NCBI RefSeq assembly: GCF_030814995.1
Contig: NZ_JAUSVX010000004.1
Span: 186,001 to 250,000, forward strand
DNA: 64,000 nt
Source: Labrys wisconsinensis
GTDB taxonomy: Bacteria; Pseudomonadota; Alphaproteobacteria; Rhizobiales; Labraceae
Reading direction: 5' to 3'
The notes under the pieces are model-generated. The model did not search any database. It was given only the letters and a program-made list of their open reading frames with translations, and had not been told where the DNA came from. Positions 35,574-45,622 of the stretch are shown in pieces. Within the stretch, counting starts at the first letter, position 1; every line of letters starts with the position of its first letter. A program made the position numbers and the translations under genes.

Positions 35574-36017
35574 ATGTGCGATCTGAAGGGACGGCTCAGG
35601 GGCCGTCATGGGGCGGCGGGACGCTGGTTCGCCGCAGCCTTGGCTCTCGGCAGCGGGCTGGGGCTGGCGGGCTGCGGCAGCGAGGCCTCGGCGCCGAAGC
35701 CCGTGGTCGCGCTCGCCACGGCGCCCGGGACCGATACCGACAATCCCACCCTGGCCGGGCTCGATGCCGCCGACCGTCAGCTCGCCGCCAGCGCCGAGCG
35801 CCAGGCTCTCGACGCCTCCGGCTCCGGCAAGCCGGTGACCTGGCGCAGCGCCGCCAGCACCGCGCGCTACGGCTCTGTGGCGGCCGGCCCGGTCTTCACC
35901 CAGAACGGCCAGACCTGCCGGCCGTTCAGCCAGACCGTCTATATTGACGGGGTGCCGCAGACGGGGCGTGCCACGGCCTGCCGCCAGCCCGACGGCGCCT
36001 GGCGCCGCAGCGGCTGA
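35574..36017 (+). CDS. Surface-antigen-like lipoprotein
   Basis: The 147-residue protein has a signal peptide with lipobox LAGC (Cys at about residue 30) and a C-terminal domain of the surface-antigen type (SGKPVTWRSAASTARYGSVAAGPVF, TCRPFSQTVYIDGVPQ, ATACRQPDGAWRRSG). The ATG at 35574 has GGGAG 7 nt upstream; an ATG 15 nt earlier has none. The domain is common in rhizobial outer-membrane lipoproteins. It may belong to the FeuPQ-controlled envelope set by position only. Confidence 0.85.
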   Translation: MCDLKGRLRGRHGAAGRWFAAALALGSGLGLAGCGSEASAPKPVVALATAPGTDTDNPTLAGLDAADRQLAASAERQALDASGSGKPVTWRSAASTARYGSVAAGPVFTQNGQTCRPFSQTVYIDGVPQTGRATACRQPDGAWRRSG

Positions 36018-36141
36018 AGCGCCGGAGCCTTCGCCCGCGGGGATACCGGCGGTTAACGCCTGCCGCCTATCCTGGGCCGCGCCGGGGCGGGGGCTGCGGT
36101 CGGGCTGCGGCGGCCCGCAAGAGCCGGCTCGGGAGGCTGCC

Positions 36142-37575
36142 ATCGACGACAATGCGGCGCAGGAAGGCTCGACTGCCGCCGGCGGCGCTGCGGAGCGCCT
36201 GTGGCGTTTCCTGTCCACATTGCCGGACGAGCCGTGCCTCCAGCTGCTCGACCTGCTCGAGCGCGACCAGCTCGCCGGCCACGACTTTCCCGGCTCGGGC
36301 CTGACGATCCGCGCCCTGGTCGCCGTGCTCGCCGCCCGCCAGCAGACGCCGCCGCGCCTGGGCAATCCGCGGCGCTGCTTCTTCGCGGTGCTCGAGCCCT
36401 TCCTCATCGACGAGCAATTGCCGCGCAAATGGGTCGGCCGCATCGCGCGGACCTCGCTCAATCATATCTGGGACTGGCTCTGCCACGACCTCGCCGCGGC
36501 CGAGATGGCCGCCTACCAGGCCGAGGTGGTCACCGCCTTGCTGGACCGGGACGTGGCGCGGGCGCACGAGCAGGCCGCGCAGCTGCAGAAGGCGCTGCTG
36601 CCGGCGATCCGCCGGGCCGTGGCCTCCCATGACGAGGCGGTGCTGCACCGGTTCTCCGTGCTGGTCGGCGGCCAGGCGGTGCTGGAGGACCTGCGCGACA
36701 TGATGACGGTGATGGAGCACCGCGAGACGCTGCGGGCTCTGGGCGAGCGGATCCGCGGGCCGATCCGCCAGCTGGACGAGGAGGAGGCCGCCTTCATCCT
36801 CGAGGCCCTGGTCCCCTTCGCGCGCGGCGACGCCATGCTGCTGCCCTATGCGGTCGCCCTGGTCATGGGCCGGCTGACCCATCCCTGGCAGATCCTCCAG
36901 GTGGCGGTGCTGGCGGTGGAGAGCCGCGAGGCGCTGCGGCTCGGCCAATCCTCCTTCCGCGTCGTGATGGAGCTGCTGCTCTGCGAGCTGGAGCGCCTCG
37001 TGGTGCGCGCCCAGGCGGAGCGGCGGGGCCGCCGCACGGCGCGGCTCGCCCTCGCGGCCACCGATTTCGCCGCCAGCGTGCGGGCCATCGTCGACCACAT
37101 CGCCATGGGCCCGGAGATCGGCTGGATGAAGCGCATGGGCGCGGCGCGCTCGCGCATGGCGCAGGTGCTGCGCCCCGAGCTGGAGGAGCTGCCGGGCCGG
37201 GTCAGGCGCATCCTCAGGGCGCCCTGGTATCGCGAGCTCGACGGCGGCGGCGCATTCGACGCCGGCGAATTCGCCGCGATCGAAGCCGGCCTCGATCTCC
37301 TCGTCATCGCCAAGGATCATGCCGCCGAGCTCGCGCTCAACGAGGCGACGCTCCGGGTGATCTCGCGCCTCGCCGCCTTCCTGGAAGCGAGCCTCAGGCC
37401 GCTGCTCGACGGATTGCGCGGATCGGTGGGCGACGACCGGGCCTTCCGGCTGCAGCAGCTCGAGGCGGCGGTGCGGATCGCCCGGCGGGTCCTCGGGGCC
37501 GAGTATGCCACGCTGCTGCAGAAGGCCGTCGACGTCGCCGCGGCCGAGGTGCGGCCGCTTGCCAGGGCGGGGTGA
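36142..37575 (+). CDS. Large helical protein of unknown family, probable ATC start
   Basis: The 477-residue protein is almost all helix, without signal peptide or membrane segments; ERLWRFLSTLPDEPCLQLLDLLERDQ, PFLIDEQLPRKWVGRIARTSLNHIWDWL and DEEEAAFILEALVPFARGDAMLL are distinctive. I do not recognise it. The start is unusual: no ATG, GTG or TTG lies in frame between the upstream stop region and residue ~24, while GGGAGG (36131-36136) is 5 nt before an in-frame ATC. A GTG at 35968, inside the upstream gene, is the alternative. Confidence 0.7.
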   Translation: MDDNAAQEGSTAAGGAAERLWRFLSTLPDEPCLQLLDLLERDQLAGHDFPGSGLTIRALVAVLAARQQTPPRLGNPRRCFFAVLEPFLIDEQLPRKWVGRIARTSLNHIWDWLCHDLAAAEMAAYQAEVVTALLDRDVARAHEQAAQLQKALLPAIRRAVASHDEAVLHRFSVLVGGQAVLEDLRDMMTVMEHRETLRALGERIRGPIRQLDEEEAAFILEALVPFARGDAMLLPYAVALVMGRLTHPWQILQVAVLAVESREALRLGQSSFRVVMELLLCELERLVVRAQAERRGRRTARLALAATDFAASVRAIVDHIAMGPEIGWMKRMGAARSRMAQVLRPELEELPGRVRRILRAPWYRELDGGGAFDAGEFAAIEAGLDLLVIAKDHAAELALNEATLRVISRLAAFLEASLRPLLDGLRGSVGDDRAFRLQQLEAAVRIARRVLGAEYATLLQKAVDVAAAEVRPLARAG

Positions 37576-37709
37576 GCGCGGAACGCCGGCATTGCGCCGC
37601 ATGGCCTGCGGTGCGAAGAAGCACCCCGCTCGCGGCGCACCATGTGACATGATGCCAGTCTGACATTGGCACGGTCATGGCGTAAGCCGGCGTGCTCTGG
37701 GCTCGAGGC

Positions 37710-38831
37710 ATGGTGTTCTGGATCGTAATCGCAGTGATGACCGGCGCGGCCGCCCTGGCGCTGCTCTGGCCGCTCGCCCGGCGCGACGCCGCGCCCGACG
37801 GCCATGCCGGCGACATCGCCGTCTACAAGGACCAACTGGCCGAGGTCGAGCGAGACCGCGACCGCGGCCTGATCGGCGGCGCCGAGGCCGAGGCCGCCCG
37901 CATCGAGATCTCGCGCCGCCTGATCGCCGCGGATGCCGCGGGGCGGGGCGCGACGGCAGCGAGGCCGTCGCGGACGCGCCAGCGCGCCGCCGCGCTCGCC
38001 GTCCTCGTCGCGATCCCGGCCCTGGGGCTCGGCGTCTATGGCTTCGTCGGCTCGCCGAGCCTGCCGGACCAGCCGCTCGAGGCGCGTCTGGAGGCGTCGC
38101 CCGACACGCTGTCGCTCGACGAGCTCGTGGCGCGCGTCGAGGCCATGCTGGCCAAGAACCCGCAGGACGGCCGGGCCTGGGAAGTGCTGGCGCCGATCTA
38201 TCTGCGCGCCGGCCGCGCCGACGATGCGGTGCAGGCCTATGGCAATGCCCTGCGCATCCTGGGCTCGACCGCCAGGCGCGAGAGCGATTATGGCGAGGCC
38301 GTCACGGTCGCCGCCAGCAATGTCGTCACCGCCGACGCCCGCAAGGCCTTCGAGCGCGCCGTCGCCCTGCAGCCCGACGACGCCAGGGCTGGCTATTATC
38401 TCGGGCTCGCCAAGGAGCAGGACGGCGACAAGCAGGGCGCCCTTGCCGACTGGACCGCGCTGCTCGCCCGCGCGCCCGCCGCCTCGCAGACGGCCGCCTT
38501 CCTGCGCCGCGAGATCGCCCGGGTCGGCGGCGCCCCGGCGCCGGACACGGCCGGGGGGCCGTCGGCGGAAGAGGTCGCGGCCGCCCAGCAGATGACGCCC
38601 GAGGATCGCGCCCGCATGGTCCGCGGCATGGTCGAGGGCCTGGCGGAGCGCCTGAAGTCCGGCGGCGGCAGCCTGGAGGATTGGAGCAAGCTGGTGCGCG
38701 CCTACAGCGTGCTCGGCGACAAGGACAAGGCCGCGACCGCCGTCGTGGACGGGCGCAAGGCGCTGTCGGCCTCTCCGGATGCGCTGAAGACGTTCAACGA
38801 CCTGGTCAAGGGACTGGGGCTGGAGGGATGA
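37710..38831 (+). CDS. ccmI: Cytochrome c maturation protein CcmI
   Basis: The 373-residue protein presents apocytochrome c to the maturation machinery. Two transmembrane segments (about residues 2-20 and 93-112) flank the CcmI-1 region with [18 protein letters not shown] and [15 protein letters not shown]-like helices, and the periplasmic C-terminus carries TPR motifs ([49 protein letters not shown]). It overlaps ccmE. The start at MVFWIVI is preferred; a GTG 18 nt earlier is possible. A TGCCA-N9-TGGCA repeat lies at 37653-37671. Confidence 0.93.
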   Translation: MVFWIVIAVMTGAAALALLWPLARRDAAPDGHAGDIAVYKDQLAEVERDRDRGLIGGAEAEAARIEISRRLIAADAAGRGATAARPSRTRQRAAALAVLVAIPALGLGVYGFVGSPSLPDQPLEARLEASPDTLSLDELVARVEAMLAKNPQDGRAWEVLAPIYLRAGRADDAVQAYGNALRILGSTARRESDYGEAVTVAASNVVTADARKAFERAVALQPDDARAGYYLGLAKEQDGDKQGALADWTALLARAPAASQTAAFLRREIARVGGAPAPDTAGGPSAEEVAAAQQMTPEDRARMVRGMVEGLAERLKSGGGSLEDWSKLVRAYSVLGDKDKAATAVVDGRKALSASPDALKTFNDLVKGLGLEG

Positions 38832-39286
38832 TGACTCGCAGGCAAAGGCGTCTCGTCCTGATCGGCTCGGCCATGGCGGTGCTGGCGGTGGCGGTCGGCC
38901 TCGTGCTGACCGCGCTGAGCAGCTCGATCGCCTTCTTCGCCTCGCCCACCGATATCGTGGAGAAGGCAATCCAGCCGGGCCAGCGCCTGCGCCTCGGCGG
39001 GCTGGTGGAAAAAGGCTCCGTGGTGCGCGATGATGCCACGTCCGTGGCCTTCACCGTCACCGACATGAACAAGACGGTTCGGGTGACCTATTCCGGCATC
39101 ATCCCCGACCTGTTCCGCGAGGGGCAGGGCGTGGTGGCGGAGGGCGTGATCGACACCGGGGGCGTGTTCCACGCAGACACGCTCCTGGCCAAGCACGACG
39201 AGAAATACATGCCCAAGGAAGTGGCCGACGCCCTGAAGGCGCAGGGGCGCTGGGAGGAAGGCGCCAACTACGGGAAGAAGCCATGA
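38828..39286 (+). CDS. ccmE: Cytochrome c maturation haem chaperone CcmE
   Basis: The 152-residue protein has an N-terminal membrane anchor (about 8-38) and the OB-fold haem chaperone domain. The covalent haem ligand His123 is in [11 protein letters not shown], the family motif. It overlaps ccmI by 4 nt and ccmF by 4 nt. Two adjacent ATGs (38828, 38831) are possible starts after a GGAGGG. Confidence 0.97.
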   Translation: MMTRRQRRLVLIGSAMAVLAVAVGLVLTALSSSIAFFASPTDIVEKAIQPGQRLRLGGLVEKGSVVRDDATSVAFTVTDMNKTVRVTYSGIIPDLFREGQGVVAEGVIDTGGVFHADTLLAKHDEKYMPKEVADALKAQGRWEEGANYGKKP

Positions 39287-41262
39287 TCGCCGAGATCGGC
39301 CACTACGCTCTCGTCCTCGCCCTGGCCCTCGCCATCCTGCAGTCCGTCCTGCCGCTGTGGGGCGCGCGGACCGGGGACATGGCGCTGATGCGTCTCGGCA
39401 CGTCAGCGGCGCTGGTCCAGTTCGGCCTGATCGGCCTGTCCTTCGCTGCCCTGGTCCATGCCCACGTCACGTCGGACTTCTCGCTGGTCAACGTGGTCGA
39501 GAACTCCCATTCCGACAAGCCGATGCTCTACAAGGTCACCGGCGTCTGGGGCAACCACGAGGGCTCGATGCTGCTCTGGGTGCTGATCCTGACGCTGTTC
39601 GGCGCGCTGGTCGCGGCTTTCGCCCGCACCCTGCCGGCGACGATGAAGGCGACCGCCCTGGCGGTGCAGGCCTGGGTGACGGCGGCCTTCCTGCTGTTCG
39701 TCCTGTGCACCTCCAACCCCTTCGCCCGCCTGGCACCGGCGCCGATGCAGGGCGCCGACCTCAACCCGGTGCTGCAGGACATCGGCCTCGCCATCCATCC
39801 GCCGCTGCTCTATCTCGGCTATGTCGGCTTCTCCATCGTCTTCGCCTTCGCCGCCGCCGCCCTGATCGAGGGACGCATCGACGCGGCCTGGGCGCGCTGG
39901 GTGCGGCCCTGGATCCTCACCGCCTGGATCTTCCTGACCCTCGGCATCGCCATGGGCTCCTACTGGGCCTATTACGAGCTCGGCTGGGGCGGCTTCTGGT
40001 TCTGGGATCCGGTGGAGAACGCCTCGCTCATGCCCTGGCTCGCCGGCACGGCGCTGCTCCATTCCGCCGTGGTCATGGAGAAGCGCGAGGCCCTCAAGGT
40101 TTGGACCGTGCTGCTGGCGATCCTGACCTTCTCGCTGTCGCTGCTCGGCACCTTCCTGGTGCGCTCGGGCGTGCTGACCTCGGTCCACGCCTTCGCCACC
40201 GATCCGACCCGCGGCGTCTTCATCCTCGCCATCCTGATCGCCTTCATCGGCGGCGGCCTGGCGCTGTTCGCCTGGCGCGCGCCGGCCCTGCGCCAGGGCG
40301 GCATCTTCGCGCCGGTCTCGCGGGAAGGGGCGCTGGTCCTCAACAACCTCCTGCTGACGGCGAGCTGCGCGGCGGTGTTCTTCGGCACGCTCTATCCGCT
40401 GGTGCTCGAAGCCTTGACCGGCGGCAAGATCTCGGTCGGGCCGCCCTTCTTCGACCTGACCTTCGGCCCGCTGATGCTCGGCCTGATGCTGTTCATGCCG
40501 TTCGGCCCGTTCCTGGCCTGGAAGCGCGGCGACCTGCGGGGTGTGACCCAGCGCCTCGGCCTTGCCTTCGCCATCGCCGTCCTGGTGACGGCGGCGACGC
40601 TCTGGGCCACCTATGGCGGTCCGGTGCTCGCCCCCTTCGGCATCGGCCTCGCCGCCTTCGTCATGATCGGCGCGCTGGTGGAGATCGCCGAGCGGGTCAG
40701 GCTGCTGCGCGGCCCGCTCGCCACGAGCCTCAGCCGCGCCGCCGGGCTGCCGCGCTCGGCCTATGGCACGGCCCTCGCCCATTGCGGCATGGGCATCACG
40801 CTGCTGGGCATTGCCGCGACCGCCTGGCATGCCGAGGCCGTGGTGGCGATGAAGCCGGGCGACGTCGCCACGTTCGGGCGCTATCAGGCGACCTATGTGG
40901 GCTCGGTGCCGCGCAAGGGCCCCAACTACGACGACATGGTCGCTCGTTTCGCCATCCGCCGGGGCGGCCTGGTGGTGAGCGAGGTCGAGGCCTCCAAGCG
41001 CTTCTATCCCGCGCGGCAGATGCCCACGACCGAGACCGGCATCGTGAGCTTCTGGTTCGACCAGGTCTATGTCGCCCTCGGCGACGCCCAGCCCGACGGC
41101 GCCGTTGCCGTCCGGCTCTACGACAAGCCGCTGGTGACGCTGATCTGGCTCGGCTGCGTGGTGATGGCGGCCGGCGGCACGCTCTCCCTGTCGGACCGGC
41201 GCCTGCGCGTCGGCGCGCCGCGGCCGGCCCGCAAGGCCCTCGGCCTGCAGCCGGCGGAATGA
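39283..41262 (+). CDS. ccmF: Haem lyase subunit CcmF
   Basis: The 659-residue membrane protein attaches haem to apocytochrome c together with CcmH and CcmI. The tryptophan-rich haem-handling motif [19 protein letters not shown] is intact near residues 233-251, and the usual periplasmic His residues lie in [30 protein letters not shown] and [11 protein letters not shown] segments. About 14 membrane segments are visible. It overlaps ccmE and ccmH by 4 nt each. Confidence 0.97.
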   Translation: MIAEIGHYALVLALALAILQSVLPLWGARTGDMALMRLGTSAALVQFGLIGLSFAALVHAHVTSDFSLVNVVENSHSDKPMLYKVTGVWGNHEGSMLLWVLILTLFGALVAAFARTLPATMKATALAVQAWVTAAFLLFVLCTSNPFARLAPAPMQGADLNPVLQDIGLAIHPPLLYLGYVGFSIVFAFAAAALIEGRIDAAWARWVRPWILTAWIFLTLGIAMGSYWAYYELGWGGFWFWDPVENASLMPWLAGTALLHSAVVMEKREALKVWTVLLAILTFSLSLLGTFLVRSGVLTSVHAFATDPTRGVFILAILIAFIGGGLALFAWRAPALRQGGIFAPVSREGALVLNNLLLTASCAAVFFGTLYPLVLEALTGGKISVGPPFFDLTFGPLMLGLMLFMPFGPFLAWKRGDLRGVTQRLGLAFAIAVLVTAATLWATYGGPVLAPFGIGLAAFVMIGALVEIAERVRLLRGPLATSLSRAAGLPRSAYGTALAHCGMGITLLGIAATAWHAEAVVAMKPGDVATFGRYQATYVGSVPRKGPNYDDMVARFAIRRGGLVVSEVEASKRFYPARQMPTTETGIVSFWFDQVYVALGDAQPDGAVAVRLYDKPLVTLIWLGCVVMAAGGTLSLSDRRLRVGAPRPARKALGLQPAE

Positions 41263-41762
41263 TCATGGTGCTTCGCCGGACCTTTCGAGGGGGCCTGCGC
41301 CGTGCCGGCGGCCAGGGTCTCGCCGCCGTGCTGCTTGCCGCAGCGGTGCTCGCGTCTCCCGCCCTCGCGGTCCAGCCCGACGAGATGCTGAAGCAGCCCG
41401 CGCTCGAGGCGCGGGCGCGGGCGCTCTCGGCGGAGCTGCGCTGCATGGTCTGCCAGAACCAGTCGATCGACGATTCCGATGCTCCGCTCGCCAAGGACTT
41501 GCGCATCCTGGTGCGCGAGCGCCTCGTGGCCGGAGACAGCGATGCTCAGGTGAAGGATTTCCTGGTGCAGCGCTACGGCGACTTCATCCTGCTGAAGCCG
41601 CCGCTGGAATGGCGCACCGTGATCCTGTGGACCGCGCCCTTCGCGCTGCTGCTGGCCGGCCTCGCCGGCGCCCTCGTGGCGGCGCGCCGCCGCCAGGCCG
41701 CGCCGTCACCGCTCACCGACGAGGAGCAGCGCCGGCTCGACGAGATCGTCGGCCGGCCCTGA
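41259..41762 (+). CDS. ccmH: Cytochrome c maturation thioredoxin-like protein CcmH
   Basis: The 167-residue protein has a signal peptide (to about residue 38), the redox motif [11 protein letters not shown] with Cys62 and Cys65, and a C-terminal membrane anchor ([25 protein letters not shown]). It keeps the apocytochrome CxxCH cysteines reduced. An ATG at 41265 is a second possible start. It closes the ccmIEFH operon; ccmABCD and ccmG are not in the window. Confidence 0.95.
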   Translation: MIMVLRRTFRGGLRRAGGQGLAAVLLAAAVLASPALAVQPDEMLKQPALEARARALSAELRCMVCQNQSIDDSDAPLAKDLRILVRERLVAGDSDAQVKDFLVQRYGDFILLKPPLEWRTVILWTAPFALLLAGLAGALVAARRRQAAPSPLTDEEQRRLDEIVGRP

Positions 41763-41918
41763 CCGGCGCGATCGTACGCGCCCCGGAAACAAGCTTACGA
41801 AAGAGTAATCCGGCGTTCAAAGCGCCGTAATGTGGGGCGACCCATGATCCATTCCAACGACGCCGATGCGTCGCCCCTGTTCGCAAGGTCCTGCCCAGCA
41901 GGCAAGGAGTGAGCTTCG

Positions 41919-43454
41919 ATGACCACTGAAACCCAATCCACGGTCAAGCCGGGATTTCTGGCGCGCCACCGCAGGACGCTGATGGCCGGTGTCTTCGGCC
42001 TCGGCGTTCTCGGCCTGGCGGCGAGCGACATCCTGGTGATGCAGCCTTCGACGCCGGCCTATGCCCAGTCGCAGTCCCAGCTCGTGCACGCCCAGCCCTT
42101 CAGCTTCGCCGACGTGGTGGAGAAGGTGCGCCCCGCCGTCGTCTCCGTGAAGGTCAAGACCGTCACGGCCGAGAACATGAGCGACACCGGTCCGAGCATC
42201 TCGCCGGATGATCCGATGTTCCGCTTCTTCAAGCAGTTCGGCTTCGGCCAGGGCGGCGAGGGCCTGACGCCCAACAGGCCCCGCAAGCAGTTCGGCATGG
42301 CCCAGGGCTCGGGCTTCTTCATCTCCTCCGACGGCTATATCGTCACCAACAACCACGTGGTGGACCACGCCACCGAGGTCGACGTCGTCACCGACGGCGG
42401 CAAGACCTACACCGCCAAGGTGATCGGCACCGACCCCAAGACCGACCTTGCCCTGCTCAAGGTCAAGGATGATGGCAACTTCCCCTATGTCGACCTGTCC
42501 GCGCAGGTGCCGCGGGTCGGCGACTGGGTGATCGCCGTCGGCAACCCCTTCGGCCTCGGCGGCACCGTGACCGCCGGCATCGTCTCGGCTCGCGGCCGCG
42601 ACATCGGCTCTGGCCCCTATGACGACTTCATCCAGATCGATGCGCCGGTGAACCGGGGCAACTCGGGCGGCCCGACCTTCGACCTCAACGGCCGGGTGAT
42701 CGGCGTCAACACCGCCATCTTCTCGCCCTCCGGCGGCAGCGTCGGCATCGGCTTCGCCATTCCGGCCGACACGGTGCAGCGCGTCGTCGCCGCCCTCAAG
42801 GCCGACGGCCAGGTGACGCGCGGCTGGATCGGCGTGCAGATCCAGCCGGTCACCGCCGACATCGCCGAGAGCATCGGCCTGAAGAAGGCCGAGGGCGCGA
42901 TCGTCGCCGACGTCACCCGTGACGCTCCCGCGGCCAAGGCCGGCCTGAAGACGGGCGATGCCATCACCGCGGTCAACGGCCAGCCGGTCGCCGGCCCGCG
43001 CGAACTCGCCCGGGCGATCGCCGACATCAAGCCTGGCGTGGACGCCAACCTGACGGTGTGGCGCGACGGCAAGGAGACCTCGATCGCGGTGCAGACCGCC
43101 AAGCTGCCGGCGGACCGCCAGATGGCGAGCGCCGCCCAGGACGGCCGTGACCAGCCCGACGATGCGTCGGGCGCGGTGGCCGGCCTCGGCCTGCAGCTCG
43201 CGCCCGCCGCCAGCGTGCCGGGCTCCGGCGGCAAGGGTGTCGTCGTCACCGACGTCGATCCGTCCGGCGCGGCGGCCGATCGGCTCAGGGCCGGCGACGT
43301 GATCGTCGACGTCGGCGGCAAGCCGGTGCGCAGCGTTGCCGATGTCCGCGACGGCATCAAGGTCGCCAAGAGCGACGGCCGCAAGACGGTGCTGATGCGG
43401 GTCACCAACGGCGACAGCGTGCGCTTCGTCGCCGTGCCCGTCGCCAAGGGCTGA
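41919..43454 (+). CDS. degP: Periplasmic serine protease/chaperone DegP (HtrA, Do family)
   Basis: The 511-residue protein degrades or refolds misfolded periplasmic proteins. A twin-basic N-terminus and hydrophobic segment (about 20-40) form the signal or anchor. The triad is His146 (VTNNHVVDH), Asp176 (KTDLALLKV) and Ser249 (RGNSGGPTF); two PDZ domains follow (about 285-375 and 405-500). AAGGAG is 9 nt before the ATG. A strong terminator follows. Confidence 0.95.
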   Translation: MTTETQSTVKPGFLARHRRTLMAGVFGLGVLGLAASDILVMQPSTPAYAQSQSQLVHAQPFSFADVVEKVRPAVVSVKVKTVTAENMSDTGPSISPDDPMFRFFKQFGFGQGGEGLTPNRPRKQFGMAQGSGFFISSDGYIVTNNHVVDHATEVDVVTDGGKTYTAKVIGTDPKTDLALLKVKDDGNFPYVDLSAQVPRVGDWVIAVGNPFGLGGTVTAGIVSARGRDIGSGPYDDFIQIDAPVNRGNSGGPTFDLNGRVIGVNTAIFSPSGGSVGIGFAIPADTVQRVVAALKADGQVTRGWIGVQIQPVTADIAESIGLKKAEGAIVADVTRDAPAAKAGLKTGDAITAVNGQPVAGPRELARAIADIKPGVDANLTVWRDGKETSIAVQTAKLPADRQMASAAQDGRDQPDDASGAVAGLGLQLAPAASVPGSGGKGVVVTDVDPSGAAADRLRAGDVIVDVGGKPVRSVADVRDGIKVAKSDGRKTVLMRVTNGDSVRFVAVPVAKG

Positions 43455-43513
43455 CGTTTCGAACCCGGGCCGCCGGCGAGTAATCCCCAAGCCCACCCGG
43501 CGGTCCGTTGGTG

Positions 43514-43545
43514 AACGGCAGGCCTCCCCCGGCCTGCCGTTTTTT
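43514..43545 (+). terminator. Rho-independent terminator after degP
   Basis: ACGGCAGGCC and GGCCTGCCGT pair perfectly around a TCCCCC loop, followed by six T. It is the clearest intrinsic terminator in the window. It lies only 16 bp before the response-regulator start, so that gene needs read-through or a promoter inside degP. Confidence 0.9.
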
Positions 43546-43560
43546 CAGGGTTCAGCTACA

Positions 43561-44250
43561 ATGCCTGACATGCGGATTCTGATTGTCGAGGACGACCGCG
43601 AGGCGGCGTCCTACCTCCTCAAGGCCTTCACCGAGACCGGGCACGTCGCCGACCATGCGGCCGACGGCCTCGACGCCTATGCCATGGCCAAGGACGGGCC
43701 CTATGACGTCCTGGTCGTCGATCGCATGCTGCCCAAGCTCGACGGCCTGACGCTGATCGAGCGGCTGCGCGCCGAGTCCTTCGACACGCCCGTGCTGATC
43801 CTCTCCGCCCTCGGCGACGTCGACGACCGCGTCAAGGGCCTGCGGGCGGGCGGCGACGACTACCTGCCGAAGCCCTATTCCTTCGCCGAGCTGCTGGCGC
43901 GGGTCGAGGTCCTCGCCCGACGGCGGCCCGGCCGGACGGAGGAGACGGTCTACCGCGTCGGCGATCTCGAGCTCGACCGGCTCTCGCACGTGGTGCGGCG
44001 GGGCGGCGCCGAGATCGACGTGCAGCCGCGCGAGTTCCGCCTGCTCGAATATCTCATGAAGAACGCCGGGCAGGTGGTGACGCGGACCATGCTCCTGGAG
44101 AATGTCTGGGACTATCACTTCGATCCCGGCACCAACGTCATCGACGTGCACGTCTCGCGCCTGCGCTCCAAGGTCGACAAGGGCTTCGACAAGCCGTTGC
44201 TGCACACGGTGCGCGGCGCCGGGTACATGATTCGTGACGGCGCTCGGTAA
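43561..44250 (+). CDS. Response regulator, OmpR type (ActJ-like position)
   Basis: The 229-residue regulator has phospho-acceptor Asp54 in YDVLVVDRMLP, LILSALG and DYLPKPY, then a winged-helix domain (IDVQPREFRLLEYLMKNAGQVVTRTMLLENVWDY, HVSRLRSKVDKGF, TVRGAGYMI). In Sinorhizobium the gene pair in this position, downstream of degP, is ActJ/ActK for acid tolerance; the name is given by position only. An ATG at 43570 is an alternative start. Confidence 0.9.
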   Translation: MPDMRILIVEDDREAASYLLKAFTETGHVADHAADGLDAYAMAKDGPYDVLVVDRMLPKLDGLTLIERLRAESFDTPVLILSALGDVDDRVKGLRAGGDDYLPKPYSFAELLARVEVLARRRPGRTEETVYRVGDLELDRLSHVVRRGGAEIDVQPREFRLLEYLMKNAGQVVTRTMLLENVWDYHFDPGTNVIDVHVSRLRSKVDKGFDKPLLHTVRGAGYMIRDGAR

Positions 44251-45622
44251 GCTCGTCCGCACCACGGCCTTCAAGCTGATGGCCGTGTACCTCCTGGTGT
44301 TCACGCTCTTTGCCGCGGGCCTGCTCGGCTACTTCTTCTGGAACGCCGAACGCCTGCTCGGGGCCCAGATCAACAGCTCGATCGACAGCGAGATCGCCGC
44401 CCTCGCCGACGAGTACAACCAGGGCGGCATCGTGCGGCTGGTCTCGGCGATCGAGCGCCGCTCGCGCCAGCCCGGATCCCTGCTCTACCTCCTGATCACG
44501 CCGGAGAGCGATGCGCTCGCCGGCAACGTCTCCTCGCTTCCCGACGACGTCTTCGACAAGTCCGGCTGGAACGAGGTGCCGTACACCCGCTACAACGACG
44601 CCAGCGCGCAGAACCGCACCGCGCTGGTGCGCGTGTTCGCGCTGCAGGACGGCTACAAGCTGCTGGTCGGCCTGGACCTGGAGGAGCAGCATCGCGTGCG
44701 CGCCATCATGGCGACGGCTTCGCTGTGGTCGGCGGGCTTCATCGTCATCCTCGGCGTCGCCGGCGGCTGGTTCGTCACCCGGCGCGTGCTGCACCGGCTC
44801 GACGACATCAACGAGACCAGCCGCTCCATCGTCGAGGGCGACCTGTCGCGGCGCCTTGCCGTCGCCGGCACCAACGACGAGATCGACCGTCTCGCCACGA
44901 CGACCAACACCATGCTCGACCGCATCCAGGAGCTGATGGTCGGCCTCAAGGAGGTCTCCGACAACATCGCCCACGATCTGAAGACGCCGCTGACGCGTCT
45001 GCGCAACCGCGCCGAGGAGGCGCTGCGCGCGTCGAAGACCGAGGAGGACTACCGCGAGGCGCTGGAGAAGACGATCGAGGAATCCGATCGGCTGATCGGC
45101 ACGTTCAACGCGCTCCTGATGATCGCCCGCGCCGAAGCCGGACAGATCGAGACGGCGATGAGCGAGTTCGATGCCGCCGAGGTGGCGCACGGCGTCGCCG
45201 AGCTTTATGAACCGGTGGCGGAGGAACGCGGCGTCGTCCTCGTCGTCGAGGCGCCGGCGCGGATCATCGTGCGCGGGAACCGGGAGCTGATCGGACAGGC
45301 CGTGGCCAATCTCGTCGACAACGCCTTGAAGCACGGCACGACGGGCGAGAAGCCCGAAGTCCGCGTCAGCGCCGCGAGCGCCGGCGGCCTGGTGCGCATC
45401 GCCGTGGCCGACACCGGCGAAGGCATCGCCCCGCAGGATCGCGATCGCGTGCTGGAACGTTTCGTGCGCCTGGAGGCCAGCCGCTCGCGGCCCGGGTCGG
45501 GGCTGGGGCTGTCGCTGGCCGCGGCCGTCGCCAAGCTGCACGGCGGCGCGCTCAGGCTCGAGGACAATGCGCCGGGGCTGCGTGTCGTCCTGGAGCTGCC
45601 CGACCGGCCGGCCGCGACATGA
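44234..45622 (+). CDS. Sensor histidine kinase paired with the regulator (ActK-like position)
   Basis: The 462-residue kinase has transmembrane segments at about residues 12-34 and 162-182 flanking a periplasmic sensor, a HAMP domain, the HisKA site His247 (NIAHDLKTPLTRLRN) and the ATPase domain with NLVDNALKHG, DTGEGIAPQD and GSGLGLSLA. The GTG start lies 17 nt inside the regulator gene, and its stop overlaps glnE by 4 nt, so regulator, kinase and glnE are one translational unit. Confidence 0.92.
   Translation: MTALGKLVRTTAFKLMAVYLLVFTLFAAGLLGYFFWNAERLLGAQINSSIDSEIAALADEYNQGGIVRLVSAIERRSRQPGSLLYLLITPESDALAGNVSSLPDDVFDKSGWNEVPYTRYNDASAQNRTALVRVFALQDGYKLLVGLDLEEQHRVRAIMATASLWSAGFIVILGVAGGWFVTRRVLHRLDDINETSRSIVEGDLSRRLAVAGTNDEIDRLATTTNTMLDRIQELMVGLKEVSDNIAHDLKTPLTRLRNRAEEALRASKTEEDYREALEKTIEESDRLIGTFNALLMIARAEAGQIETAMSEFDAAEVAHGVAELYEPVAEERGVVLVVEAPARIIVRGNRELIGQAVANLVDNALKHGTTGEKPEVRVSAASAGGLVRIAVADTGEGIAPQDRDRVLERFVRLEASRSRPGSGLGLSLAAAVAKLHGGALRLEDNAPGLRVVLELPDRPAAT

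Noticed and set aside
37653-37671. TGCCA-N9-TGGCA repeat before ccmI
   Set aside because: Five-base arms are common by chance at this GC content; noted only within the ccmI entry.
41763-41918. Possible extracytoplasmic sigma-factor promoter (GGAAAC...CGTT) before degP
   Set aside because: The spacing between the two elements is 23 bases, too long for the 16-17 expected.
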